Source: Leucocoprinus leucothites (Eukaryota > Basidiomycota > Agaricomycetes > Agaricales > Agaricaceae). From it: a stretch of DNA of 64,000 nucleotides. Positions 49,590 to 61,628 of this stretch are shown here, piece after piece. Location: assembly GCA_013368445.1 (NCBI GenBank), contig JAACJO010000002.1, positions 558,001 through 622,000 on the forward strand. The letters are read 5' to 3'. Each line of letters begins with the position of its first letter. The stretch's first letter is position 1. Position numbers and translations under genes: made by a program. The notes beneath the pieces were generated by a model that did not search any database, was not told the DNA's origin, and saw only the letters and a program-made list of their open reading frames with translations.

Positions 49590-51200
49590 ATGAGTGCACA
49601 GAATCATCACCATCATGCTGCTCTACATCGTCGAAGAGAATTTGAGCGGAGACAAGCAGCTCGTCCCGCAGCCGATAAAGTAACAACAGCTAAAGTAGTC
49701 CGCCGTAAGATCGATCCTGATAAATCCCTAACTACTGGTCTCTCACTCACTCTCGCTCCTAGCCACTCGTACTGTTGTAAAACCCACAGTCACTCCTACG
49801 GAGCCAAAGCCAACAGTCACCCCAACCCCAGCGAAACCAACCGTGGTCCCTACTACTACCCCCCCTGTTCCGGTTCCGGTTCCAGTTCCTACCAGTTCTT
49901 TACCCCCACCTCCATCTCTCAGCACTCCAGTCGCAAGTGTAGTGCCATCTACTACTGTAAGCTCCACAAATACCCTTATTGATATATCAGATAACCAATA
50001 GTATTATTCTCGCAGTCACAAGCACCACTTCCTTCAACAACACCAACCCCATCACCTTCAACCACAAATCGTGCCATACCTTCCCCTGCCACAAGCTCCA
50101 AACCGCCAGTTAGTTCTACATCTACACCACCGCCTCCGGCATCTGGCGGTGTTAGCACGGGCGCTGTCGTTGGAGGAATCATCGGTGGATTCGTCGTTTT
50201 AGGCCTGATTGGAGCTGCCGTATTTTTGTTTTTGGTGAGATGACATATGTTGTTGTACTTACATCTTTTGACACACGATCTACAGCGGCGAGCTAAGGAG
50301 AAGAAAGAAAGGAATGAAAAGGCATTCGATGCGTCGAAGTTCCGTCAATCTGCTGTTATGCTTGAAGACCCTGTAGAAAAGCGCCCGAAACCTCGACCAC
50401 CTACCATGATAGAGCAACTTGCTCAGCATAGACCGTCCCCAGCACCAAGTGGATATCCTCCCTCAGGGAGCTCGCGGTATCCAGCAGAACAAGCACGTTA
50501 CGGCTCTCCGTATGCCTCTCCGTCTCCTTACGGTCCCGCGTATCCCGGTGCGGCGTACGGTGCTCCAAATGCTTACGGCCAGTATTCGCTTCCCTCAAAC
50601 GCCTACCCGGCCTACGAGAACCACCACGGATATCCGCCACAACCCCAATACCACTATGGCGCCCAACAGTATGGCGCGTATCCTGTAGTGACGACTTCGA
50701 CGCGTCAGCCAGGCTCTTCAGAGGCCGAACAAGCTAACCTGGTTTTGCCAAATCCATTTGCCTCCTCGCCTTCCCCGGTTTCCGAAACGGCGCCCACGCA
50801 CTATTCTTCTAATGCCTCGTCGACTTCGACAGCACGTGATCTCACACACTCTGCCTCTTCTGTCCACAATTCAGCGGAGGATACCGATGCTCCGCCTGCA
50901 TATGAGCCTACTGGAAAATTCGCGGATTATAAGGCGGACGTTAAATCCAAATTGACTCCGCCTGTGTCCAATGTGGCTGGTAGTTCCAGTGGCGCTACAA
51001 CATCGACCTCACAGGCTCCGATGAATACATCTGATCCTACACCTTACGCGGCGTCAACTGATTCTCCTACGCTCACGTCGGCAGCAGGAACATCAGCCCG
51101 TTTGGGGCCAGGCGACCAAACACTTCCCTCGCGACCACTCTCTGGCACCAGTGCAATAACAACGGTTTATGATGCGAATGACGCTTATGGTGGGATGTAA
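49590..51200 (+). CDS. YGG-tail membrane protein 1 (Ser/Thr/Pro-rich, single-pass)
   Basis: Four exons (49590-49704, 49763-49956, 50016-50234, 50286-51200) sum to 1443 nt, 480 aa; intron phases 1, 0, 0. No signal peptide: it starts MSAQNHHHHAALHRRREFER. The outer part is a Thr/Pro-rich stalk (KPTVTPTEPKPTVTPTP, TTPPVPVPVPVP). One transmembrane helix (GAVVGGIIGGFVVLGLIGAA) is followed by a basic stretch RRAKEKKERNEK, then FDASKFRQSAVMLEDP. The cytoplasmic part is disordered, Tyr/Pro/Ser-rich, and ends VYDANDAYGGM. Exon borders fall at the same places as in the genes at 57005 and 61629: the last exon starts exactly after the membrane helix. Topology is inferred as N-out by the basic inner side. 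I know of no assigned function; a wall-stress-sensor-like role is a guess from the mucin-like stalk plus single helix. Confidence 0.82.
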
Positions 51201-52186
51201 CGATATTACCTGAAGGTCGTGGGGTATAAATCTACTTTATAACATTCAGATATGAGGTGTATTTTTCAATTCTGTAGGTGCTGTAATTGCTTCCTGTTTT
51301 TTCCCTGTCTTTATTACTATCTTCTCCCACGGCGGTCTTTCCCTGTTCACAACTTCTCTTCGCATGCCAGACTTCGTCGTACACTCTCCGCCGGTTATAC
51401 AGGTGTTGCTGGCCCTTTTTTATCTATACTCCCTTATACCTTGACGCTTTGCTCGTATACCCGTATCGTGTACATGGCCCTGATTCAGCAGTGTAGCACC
51501 TCTTGTCAACTCGAGCATCAAATAAACGTACTCGTTTAGTTTATGGCACCCGTTCAATGTTTTTAAATTGTAACACTGTCTCATTGCTCCAATTAGTCTT
51601 TTCAACACGGCAATATTCGGTCAGACTTAACGTCCTATAATCAAGCGCGGGTGGAATGGTTTCCTTGGCCAAGGGCACAAGATATATTGACCGGGCCACA
51701 GGGCCGAGTCATGCCTCTGATTCAGCGCCCAGTTACAATGTTTGAAACTCCCGAGGTACATCCCAAATGAAAGTTCATTTTGTCATCGATCCCGAGGCGG
51801 AGAACGAGGATTAACGGAGTTTTTAATCAATCTGAGAAACGATCGCCAGCCAACGAAATTTCGACGAGATCATGAAAGTAATCTATCTACCTAGGCACGA
51901 CGTTGTCCCCCGACCGCTGATAGGAGATAATGTTATGATATTATAAATTATGCCAATTATTGCTTTAAGGAGTGTGATGCGACGGAGAGCAGGTTCGAGA
52001 GCGAATGATGCCACAATAGAAATACATGGGTTGATAGGTTAATGATAAAATGAAAGGCTAGGAAAGAATGTGATGTAGGCTGTAGTGCAGTGTGGAATGT
52101 CAAAAAATGTGTGGGTTGGAAAGTTTTCGAGTCATGTCATTGTCCATGCGTCAGGATTTCTTTGTTCAAATGCGGCTCGTACAATT
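51201..52186. other. convergent intergenic region
   Basis: 3' region of the YGG-tail gene and of the DUF6533-like gene. T-rich near 51250-51500. Nothing else recognised. Confidence 0.5.
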
Positions 52187-53681
52187 CTAGATGTTCGAGC
52201 AGAGAGTTCTGACACCGTGGGCGGTTGACAGCGTTGCCGTAGCTGGAGGATTCTGTTGGAGTTTCCAATTCAAGGCGTTAGTGACAGAAGAACTGATGTG
52301 ACGACTTAGTAACTGACACTCGACATGCCTGGAAAAAATTGTGAAGGTCAGGGTGTGGCGGAGGTGGACGCAATACATGGACTGATGACTTACCACGAGG
52401 TTAGGTAGCACAAGGATTAAAGGGAGCCCTATGCCGCTCGTGAAACTTGGGGGTCTATAAGAAGTCAATGTCAGCTTGCTGCTGCGTTGCCACATAACAG
52501 AACTTCAGGGCTCACTTGAAATACATTATGGCACAAAACGAGTTGATAACGCAAACAAAGGCGAAAGCTGCAAGCCCTTTGGGTAGTAAAACAAAAGTTA
52601 CCCCATGGTTATCAGATCACTGCAAGAGGTAACGGAATTCAGGTGTACCTTGACTCACGAAATATCGCGCTAAGGATACTTCCCGTACACGGGTTTTATA
52701 GCAATGCTGTACACCGAGGTAAGGTTACTTCATGGCTAGGACTGAGAGGAATATTAGCGCACCACAAGCACTACAGATAGCGAAATGAGGTCCATTAAGA
52801 TGGCGGCAATCTTGCCCTGTGTAAGCTTGCTAATTAGTAAGAATGAATGAGAGTTTACCGTACAATTGTATACTATGACATCAGGTCAGAGGCAGTCTCT
52901 AGCAGGGGTAGCATTGAAAGCACTCACTCCTATACGTACACCCATAACCCCGTCTCCGTAATTTGAGAAGCAACCCGTTTGTCCTAGCACGAGATACAGT
53001 TTCACTGGAATCTCGATGGAGACACAAAATGCCCAGATATTGACACCAACGACAACCGCATAGCTCGAGCAGAGGAGGAGTAGGACACGAGGATTACGAG
53101 AGGTAAATGCATAGGCTCGCATCAACATGACACCTGTGTATTTATGAGAACAGGGTGCTCGTGGTCGCACAACTTTAAGACTTGACCTTGGGAAATAAAT
53201 TGCTATGAGCAGAGATGGAGCCGTGAGTGGACCAGTCTAAAGAGATGAAACTAGGCAGTGAGGACGTACACAAGGCGTTAAGAACGCGTTTATGGGCTTT
53301 GTGGCTTTCAAACACACATCCACGGGATGATCCCCAACGATCCCCCACATGATCGCAATCCACAGCGCGGCAGGATAATATCGACAAAAGAGATAGGAAA
53401 CATTGATTAGGGACACTCGTGGTGATTGATGAATCTGCGAAGTAAAAAGCTGAGATAATTAGGCTCAAAGGTAGGTGCACATACGAGGTAGATCTCTTTA
53501 TCGAGTCTATTGGGAACATCAGAGGTTTGAAAAGAGGAGTGCTGGTCCAAACTTACAAGAGGAACCATTCATGTAGCTGCAGAGCACACATAGCGACCAT
53601 GACATATCGTGCCTCCTCAATACTTTGAACGTGGGCATAGAGCTCCTGCAACTCTTTCATTATCTCCACGAGGTCAGCCAT
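52187..53681 (-). CDS. DUF6533-like multi-pass membrane protein, possibly broken
   Basis: Starts at 53681 (MADLVEIMKELQELYAHVQS) and has many small exons. RYVMVAMCALQLHEWFLLL joins by splicing to DKEIYL, then SPRVSLINVSYLFCRYYP and AALWIAIMWGIVGDHP. Later come GVMLMRAYAFTSRNPRVLLL, GKIAAILMDLISLSVVLV, HCYKTRVREVSLARYF, and FAFVCVINSFCAIMYF. The end is NLVACRV and a short tail to the stop at 52187. Aromatic helices, the RYYP motif after the second helix, RAYAFTSRN and the NLVACRV end are the pattern of the large basidiomycete DUF6533 family of 7-helix proteins of unknown function. Around 52600-52670 I found no splice choice that keeps the frame (a TGA follows the likely acceptor), so the gene may be damaged or spliced in a way I missed. 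Confidence 0.6.
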
Positions 53682-55011
53682 AACGGTGTAAATGCACGCT
53701 TGGCCCAGAAAACAAGGAAGAAACCTCCGGGAGGAGCGAGTGGTGGAGAAAGGGTAAATATCAGTCGGATGGCGGGGTGGTGGAAGGAGAGAGTGGCAAT
53801 CGAAAGGAAAGCGACACATATACATTCCCTGCAAGTTGCCGGTGGTGTGGGGACGTAGTTCGCCAAATAGCACGTCAAGGTTGAGCAGCAAAGAAATTGC
53901 CGGCATCAGGTGAAGAGAAGGTCAGGGACAAATCAGGGATGGGAAAGCTTCATTGAGGGTGAATAAATTCGGACATATGAAACCAGCCGACAAATCGCGA
54001 TGTGGACGAAGAAGGGTGAAAGGACAATCGTTATTTTCGGTCTCACCCTAACCAAGCTTTATTTTGTATATTGGACCCGACATTGTAAGAGAGTCGAAAG
54101 TCGAGACCCCTTCCCCCGCTTGACTGAGGCCATAAGGCAGCAGTCCTGGCTTGGGGATAATAAACAAGACCAAAGGTAATGTATTTCCTCGCTGAATGCT
54201 TGAGCTTCGGGACGGGCCTGCACTGAACACGTGTGGAAGGGGTGGGGGCTTGAGAGTGAGCTCCTTACCCTGGGACAACCACAGTATTGTGGAACTTCGA
54301 AATCAGAGGTAAGATTGGATATTCATAGATCTGTGGCTGAGCGTGTGTGTTTTTGTCGGATGGAACATTTGACCAGCCTGACGTGCAATGACAGGCGCCT
54401 GTGAACTTTTTCCTTCCTATAGCACTGTGTCGGTGATGGACACAGAGTATATTCGCCGACGCCTGTTCAACTGTGCAAGCCCTGAGAAGGTCATTCGTTG
54501 GCTTCTTGTGATTGAAAGCCATGCTCAATCTCTTGAAAGTACCCATTTTCTGGAGACTGCTTGTCTCACACGCCGAAACGCTGTACGGCGGATTGGAACT
54601 GGCCCATGAGGATAAACACCACTAGTGTCTGAACCAGCTCTCTCGCCGAACCGAGCTCGAGAGAAAATAACATACGATGTTTATGGATGAAGAGATCGAT
54701 CTTTCGGCGAAATACAGCTTAAAATGATTAACGAACAACTGACAGCTACTGATACGCTCGACGACGGCTCCGCGGCAGACTGCGCACCAGATAAGGATAT
54801 CTCATTTCCAGATTTAGATACAGCCTGGTGTATGGCTGACAGTGCAGTCTGAAACCACAGACGGAGGTATATAGCCCATTGCGTTCTGAAACAACCCCCA
54901 GTTTCTCTTTCCTTCTTTCCTTCCAGTCCTGGTGACTTCACATACTACCTCACATTCCCTCTCTCTGCGACTGGTCGCCATAAACTTTTTAAAACTCTCA
55001 AATCAATTATC
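53682..55011. other. intergenic, no firm gene
   Basis: 1.3 kb between divergent genes. A 73-codon plus-strand frame (54388-54609, starting MTGACELFPSYSTVSVMDTE) and an antisense frame of 93 codons overlap each other; neither has a recognisable domain. The last 300 bp are the promoter of the secreted-protein gene at 55012. Confidence 0.4.
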
Positions 55012-56732
55012 ATGGTCGCTGTTTCTTCTCGCTTTGCTGTTCTCGCAACCCTCTGTGTCGTTGCTTCCGTCTCATACACCCCCCTTGCGGCAGATGCAGC
55101 GGTAGTCGAGGCTCGTCACTCAGATAAGAAAATGGCCGGGAACCTTCCTGCGGAAGGGGATACACGACTCGCCAAGCAACCTGTGATTCCTCTTCCTCAT
55201 AAATTGAGTAAAGCCAGTGTCAAGGGCGCCACGAAGGCCAACATTATCGAACACAGTCGTACTCACAAGAATAAAAAGAAAGAGCAGGAGGTGAGCGGAA
55301 TACAGCGCATATATCAATGGAGAGTCGCTCAATCAGAACAGGAGAATAAGGCTCGTTCGCCCGTGCAGCAGTCCATTCGCCTGGCTCAATTCCCCGTCAC
55401 ATCTGCGCGAAGCCTGTCCAGGCGGCACCATGATGACGACGATTGTCCAGACAAAGTTATAGTGAACGGTGACAGGGATCATGTACACATTTCCTGCCGC
55501 CATGACCATGATCATCACGACCACCACGACCACGACCATCCCGAGGAGGTCGTCGTTAATGGTGATCGAGATCATGTTCGCACTCGCCGTGGAATTCTTC
55601 AACCTCGCTCGCCTCGTCATGCACGCCCTCTTTTGCAGCGCCGCAATGATACCACTGACACAGGACCCGCGTCATATGGAGTTGTCGGAACAGTTGAGGT
55701 TCAGGTGATAATGAAATTTTCTTTTGAAAAAATTGTACCTGATATACGGCATACTAGGGTCCGGATCCCGCGAATGGCCAGACCAAATCGTACGGAGAAT
55801 TTTTGGCCGCAAACCAGGGAGATCACTATGAAATCAGAGTATCAAAGGGCAACCATACGTCCTTCAGAATGGTTGATACGGGAGCGGCAGTACAGTCCAA
55901 CGACTCCAGATCCGGTGGGGTGTTCCTCGAGGCGATCATTCCTGGGACGTCAGGTCGATTATGCTGCACGTATGACGCCAGTCCCTCCAGCTCCACGCCA
56001 ATGCGTTTGAATGTTTGCCAGCCAGATAGTAGTGGCGGGGATGGACACTCAAGCCAGAAATTCAGCTACGACCCCGCAACAGGTCGTATCAGGATTTGGG
56101 CCGGCTGGTCCAATCAGACATCAACGGCCCAGACTCCGAATTCGACCATAACGAGGAGGGACGATGTTCAGAGCAGTGGCAACAGTACTAGCGGCGTGGA
56201 TATGATCTGGCTTCCGGCACAAAACGGAACGGCTCGTGTGGAGGCAACATCGGGTGGGGTTCAAACTCAGACCGTTACTGTCACAGTAACCGCGGGAGCA
56301 GATCCGAGTTCCACAGCAGCCACTTCAGCAGCTCGGGAGGCGCCTACGGCTTTGGCAGATTCCACGGGCGCTCCTATGCCCCCGTCTTCTATTTCGTCTG
56401 CTTCGTCTCCGGATGCCTCCTCTCAGACTCAGGGTGCCCGTGCAAGTTCAGAAGTGGGTGCGACCACTCTAACTTCAGGCCAGAATACGACCTCGACAAC
56501 GCAAGCGAACGGGGAATCCTCAACAAGCGCTTCGAATGAACTGAAGATTGAAGTTGCTCCTGGCGATTCATCATCATCAGCGGCTTCCGCATCGCCATCT
56601 TCGTCGGCGGCAGCTGGTTCTAATCCTGCTCCGTCTGGTTCTCTTATTGCGACGAGCCCGGGAGCGTCTTGGGGTATACCAGTACGTGATGGAGAAGTGA
56701 TTAATACGGTTCCGCAATCGAGAGCGGTATGA
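55012..56732 (+). CDS. secreted Ser/Thr-rich protein with His/Asp-rich segment
   Basis: Two exons (55012-55704, 55758-56732), 1668 nt, 555 aa. A clear signal peptide (VSSRFAVLATLCVVASVSYT) leads the protein. Residues about 140-195 contain RRHHDDDDCPD, two copies of VNGDRDHV, and between them a block of alternating His and Asp (CRHDHDHHDHHDHDHPEE), a likely metal-binding patch. The second exon carries QGDHYEIRVSKGNHTSFRM, GRLCCTYDASPSSS and FSYDPATGRIRIWA, then a long Ser/Thr/Ala-rich, glycosylation-prone tail. No transmembrane helix or obvious GPI signal at the end (VINTVPQSRAV). I recognise no enzyme. Possible roles are wall protein or metal-binding exoprotein; both are guesses. Confidence 0.78.
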
Positions 56733-57004
56733 AAATTTTTGACATGATGCTCAAACAAAAATAGTCGTGTAGCTAGAGACGCGAATGATATGCATGATTT
56801 GAGCACAATTTCCCACAGACAAGGGACAGTGATCGGCTGCAAAATGATGGTGGTAACAAGCGGTTGTCAATTGACCTCTCCTTTTTCTCTCGGTTCATAG
56901 TTGTCTTCGCCCACTTTCAGCGAGCACTCTTGAGCTCTTTACGACTTGCCATCTCTCTGGCTACTCACATTCTTTTGTTCATCACCCTCCTTTTCTTTGT
57001 GCCT
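56733..57004. other. promoter/leader of YGG-tail gene 2
   Basis: The coding frame stays open upstream of the ATG at 57005 back to about 56864 and would encode a hydrophobic stretch (THILLFITLLFFVP), but no in-frame ATG precedes it. It is probably untranslated leader. Initiation at a non-AUG codon would give a signal sequence, which the chosen start lacks. Confidence 0.4.
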
Positions 57005-59260
57005 ATGGCCGTTCATGGTTCTAATCACCACAAACGAGCCGCTAAGGCGTTGGTTCGCCGCAAACCAACTAAAGTCAAGGACCTCCAAGAAAGATTCAGT
57101 CCTACTGCCATTTTTCCTGGAATGACAGATATCCCGAACTTGACTGACCTCAGTATGCTCTATCTCACTCGTTCGCGATTGTCTTCATTTTTGCTGATGC
57201 GCGATGTGCCGTAACCAGTCCCAGGTATTGATCACATAGGACACGGTCATCATCGTCAGACCCCTGAAAATACTATAGTCCCTACAGCTCCAACGACGCC
57301 GATCATTGTTGTTCCAACGACGTCGACTACAATCCCGGTACCAGTAACGACTTCCAGCTTGACACCAAGTCCGTCAACTACCAGCACGCCTCCTACGACT
57401 TCATTGGTATGGCTCTTACAGCTCCAATCCTGTCAATACCTCTGCTAACGGATAAGACGGCTAGCCTCAGACCACTAGTTCAACGACTAGCTTCACAACT
57501 AGCTCGACCAGCAGTACCATCGTTCCCGACACGATAACCCTCCAGACCACGGCTAGCCGCTCAATTTCATCGGCCGTTTCAAGTGCCTCATCAGCCCCCG
57601 ATTCCTCTAGTTCCGGAGTCAGCACAGGTGCTATTGTTGGTGGTGTTGGCGCAGGTATTGTCGCTGTGGCAGCGATTGGGTTCGCAGTTGCCTTCTTCAT
57701 CGTAAGCGTCTTAAGTATCTCACTTCTTCCCCTTTCGCTGAATAAATCTATTAGCGTCGTGTGCGTAAACGCGAACTAGATGACAGCACTGGCTTTGATG
57801 CTCGTGACTTCCGCCGCTCTGCGGTCATGCTCACAGACCCACCCACCCACGAAGTTACCGTGAATCGAGGATACAATCCGCCCCCTCCGCCGCCGATGAT
57901 GCAGCAACATCAGGTCCCTCTTTCTGCATCAGCGTGGGGCTACGCTGAGTCTTACCACGGAAGCGACCCGGCTGGTCATGGAGTCCCTAACCAATTCCAA
58001 GATCCTCACCCATCGTACTCTCCTGGTCACGTTTTCAACTCGAATTTACCCTCTCCCACTGTCACATCGGCTCCTACCTTCGTCACGGCTCCTGCCATCC
58101 CGTATGGGCAGAACCCTCTCGCACCCGCTCCTCTGTCATCACCTTACGAACAATCTGTTGCCAGTGTTCCTGTTCTCACGAGGCAGCCCTCGAACAACTC
58201 GACGGAAAGGGAAATCCTCGCGCAGTCACCCTCTACAATTGTCGCTCCTTACCCAACTCTCACACGTCAGCCTACCGTTAGGACGACGCAGGTTCCAGCT
58301 GATGACTACGTAGACTTGAGCCGTTCCAGTGTCTCTCCCTTCCAGGCTGCTCAATACGCGGAGATCTCACGTCGCTTAAATAGTCCGCCCGTTCCAGACG
58401 CCACTTCGCCTACCATTGTCTCGCCAGCTCAGATTTACGCCACTCAGCAGAAGGATTTGCCACCTGTTAGCCCTGCGGGTTCGCCTTTCAGTGATCCAGA
58501 GCCACCTTCTCCGGCTTCTACCCAATCAATCAAGGATACTCCCGCATCTGAATCCGTTGCTACCCCAATCTTTACTCCTATTCCTCAGCTAGCTTCACCT
58601 TCACCTTCCGCTGTATCCGCTGAGCCTGTACCTGCAGTCCAAGCCTCGGCTTCTCCTCCACCTTCCGCTGTATCCGCTGAGCCTGTACCTGCAGTCCAAG
58701 CCTCGGCTTCTCCTCCACCTTCTACGCTCAATGTTCAACCTATGCATCTCTCAGCACATTCCACCGACTCCATCACCCCAGAAGAGCTTGAATTCCCTGT
58801 TCCACCCTCTCCCACTGTCTCTTACTCATCTCGCTACCGCTCCGACACCCTCCCACCTACTTTACCTGAAATTAAGCTCCATGAGCGCTCCTCTGTCTCA
58901 TCATACATCCCGGGGAGCCCGATGATCGGTAGCGGGTACATCAGCGGTATGACAGATGTGAGTGGTATGAGTGGGTTTGGTTCTATAGGTTTGCAGCCGG
59001 TTGGACTTAGGTCGGAGGGCCGATTTGTTCCAGCACCCAGTCCTTTGGCGAGTAGCTTTGCTGCTTTCACTCCAGCTGAGGAACGCGATGGAGGGTTTGC
59101 TGAGGCTCAAGAAGGGAGCACTTCAAAGGATACTGCACCCACTGGAACTACCAAAGCAGCTGGCACCTCTGCCGCCTCTGCTACTGCTGAATCTAAGAAG
59201 AAGGAAGACAAAAGGCCGGAGACTGTTTACGACCCCGAGGATGCGTATGGTGGATTTTGA
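57005..59260 (+). CDS. YGG-tail membrane protein 2
   Basis: Four exons (57005-57152, 57219-57406, 57465-57701, 57755-59260) sum to 2079 nt, 692 aa; intron phases 1, 0, 0 as in its two paralogues. Start MAVHGSNHHKRAAKALVRRK, basic and His-rich. The stalk is Thr/Ser/Pro-rich (TTSTTIPVPVTTSS, STTSFTTSSTSST). Membrane helix: GAIVGGVGAGIVAVAAIGFA. Then RRVRKRELDD and FDARDFRRSAVMLTDP, almost the same as in gene 1. The 500-residue cytoplasmic tail is disordered, with a perfect 57-bp duplication, and ends VYDPEDAYGGF. Function unknown; the same stress-sensor or scaffold ideas apply. Confidence 0.83.
58604..58717. repeat. perfect 57-bp tandem repeat (2 copies)
   Basis: Copies at 58604-58660 and 58661-58717, each encoding PSAVSAEPVPAVQASASPP, in frame within YGG-tail protein 2. 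No mismatch between the copies, so the duplication is recent or kept uniform. Confidence 0.85.
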
Positions 59261-61628
59261 GCTTGGAGAAAGCTGAATGATGGTTTTCTTGTCTATTGAC
59301 TTCTTTCCGTCTTTTTCACATCTCTGCTTGTCCGTTGCGCTCGCTGTGCGGGTTGTTGTTTAGGTATGCGATCCGTGATCTGCTGCCGTTCTAACTGTCG
59401 GGGACTGGATCCCAAAATCTCAATCAGTGTGGTTAATGCCTCACTTGTATATACCCATTCCCTTTCTTTCCTTCCTACATTCCAATCGTTCAAATTTTAA
59501 ACGCAAATCTTCACGATGGTCTCATTTCCATATCCTTATTTTGTTCATATATTTTTCACTCGGCCTTTGCATGATTATTTTTATTGTGGAAGCTGGATCT
59601 ACTGCCCGGATCAATCGACTAGACGATGTCAAGTCGTAAATTGTTGTAGTACTTGTTCAACCAATCATTGTTGTTCTTTTAACGTTTAGTAATGAAGTTA
59701 GACCTTCTGCCAGTGGTGGAAGGCTATTCATTTGATATCCAATCTCGGCTTTTCTGAATCTCTGACTTCATACCCGCGAACTACTTGCTCACATTTGTGT
59801 CTGTTGTTGTGATATGTGGGTGTCCCTAGTGCCCTATTTATCAATGACTTTTCTCTTCATAGCTCTGCAGGCCACCGACCTTCGACTCGGAACTTGCCAA
59901 CAGTGAACGCTCACCGCCAATCCCTCCCGCCCGCAATTGCGACCCACTCCACCATTCGGAAATCCGTGGACAACGCCACACTGGATATCAATCAGTTCTT
60001 CCAGGCGTCAGCGCGTGAAATTAGAAACGGCATCCACTGAGGAATAGTCTTAGTGATTCTGCGAAAAGAAGTCGGGCCTCGATGTTTTGCGGCTTCTGGT
60101 CAGTGGGGAACAATTGAGGTGAACGCTGAGTTAGGGTATTTGGTGGCTTGCCGAAATAGCTGTTATTCGGCCATTATATGCCATCTTCCTCAGCGTGATA
60201 CAGAATCAATTAGTGATTATGTAGAGACAAAGGTTACTTCTCAACACGCCACACGCCACGATGGCTCGTGCTTGCAGCCTCGAGTTTGAAGAACGACGCC
60301 AGTGTGAGCTTTTATTTACTTACTGGATTTATTTCGGTTCCGCTCACCAAGTGTGCTGAAAATACTTAGGACGCCTAAATTGAAAATGGTGTAGCGAGCT
60401 CTTCTGGAAGGTAGATCTCTACTACTGCTGAGGCATTGGCACTGGAAGTCCGGTTCCGATCAAGAATCCGGGTTTTTACAACTTAACCTCGGATGTCTAC
60501 CTCGGACCCTGGGGTTTCCTGACGAGAACTGACTTCGGTATGGTATGGGTTGGAATAAGGTTGGAATCCGAGAGTTCTTCTCGAAAAGGGGCTTATGCTA
60601 CCCCGAGGTCGCAGTGCCCTCCAATTTGTGATTAGGCTTTGAATTTCCACTCGAATCTACATTTTCTGAACAAACCTATACCTTGCCAACTGTTCTGCCT
60701 TCTAGTAAACTGTTAAGGATTCCCATGAATCACTGCAGCGTCCTAGAACAACAGGTCCCCGCTGGGGGCAGCCTCAGGCGGCTTTCGCACTCTGGTTAGG
60801 TACTGGCAGCATCATGGTATGCCACAGCTTCACCTCACCTAGCTCGCAATATGATATCATCGGACGCTTCTCCGAAAGACATGAAATCCTTGGGCCACAG
60901 CTTCGCTTCCCTCTCAGTCTGAGAAATCATCGGCGAATTTACTGCAATCTGTAGTACTTCGCCACCGCCGCGAGATGGTGGAAATTAGGGAGTTCTAGGT
61001 TTACTCCAATGCTGCGGGTCTAAGGTCCTCGACTAAGAAAAGAAGGCGAAAACGACTTACAAATACGAGTATGGGGTATGCTTCGATTTTTGTGGCAAAA
61101 GACCTAAGAGGATGATTTTCTTAAACTCATTAGAGTAATCTCTCAGGACGCCACGGATGCGCCGCACTGAACTTGTATAGAGGTCTCGTCTCCCATGCTA
61201 TCTCACCAACGTGTTCCTTTCCTCTCTATAATAACTTCGGCTGCCTCAGGCTATGACGGTGGATACGGCGTCGGAACTCTTTGAACTCAAGTGCATGCGC
61301 CCACGCGTATGTGACTTACGCTCAAGAACCAGAGTCTGGATATGTATATAGTTGTTTATGGGGAGCTCAATGTCATACATTTTTTAGGTGGGACCGGCTA
61401 GGCTAGTGGTTGTGGGCAGATGAACTGCAAAGCCTCGCTGCATCTTATCTAATCTTATCATGTCGGAGAGAGAGAGGATCATGAAGATCACGTAAGCATT
61501 TCCAGGAACGTCGGTTTTGACTTCCCACGAGCGTTGTTGTTTTCTTCCCATCTCCTGTTCGTTCCTACGCAAGCTCGCTCGACGCACCGCCGTCCTTTCG
61601 CTCTTTTAACCCCACTCTCCTTTCTATC
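59261..61628. other. intergenic, no firm gene
   Basis: 2.4 kb. A frame at 59816-60040 (SAREIRNGIH end) begins with GTG and lacks an ATG or matching splice partner; another at 60053-60289 shows no domain. The remainder has no long frame. The last 100 bp before 61629 are the leader of YGG-tail gene 3. Confidence 0.45.

Noticed and set aside
54265..54609. Small frames of 73 (+) and 93 (-) codons
   Set aside because: They overlap antiparallel, and neither has a domain or supporting splice structure.
59816..60040. 74-codon plus-strand frame ending SAREIRNGIH
   Set aside because: No ATG (starts with GTG), no partner exon and no recognised domain.
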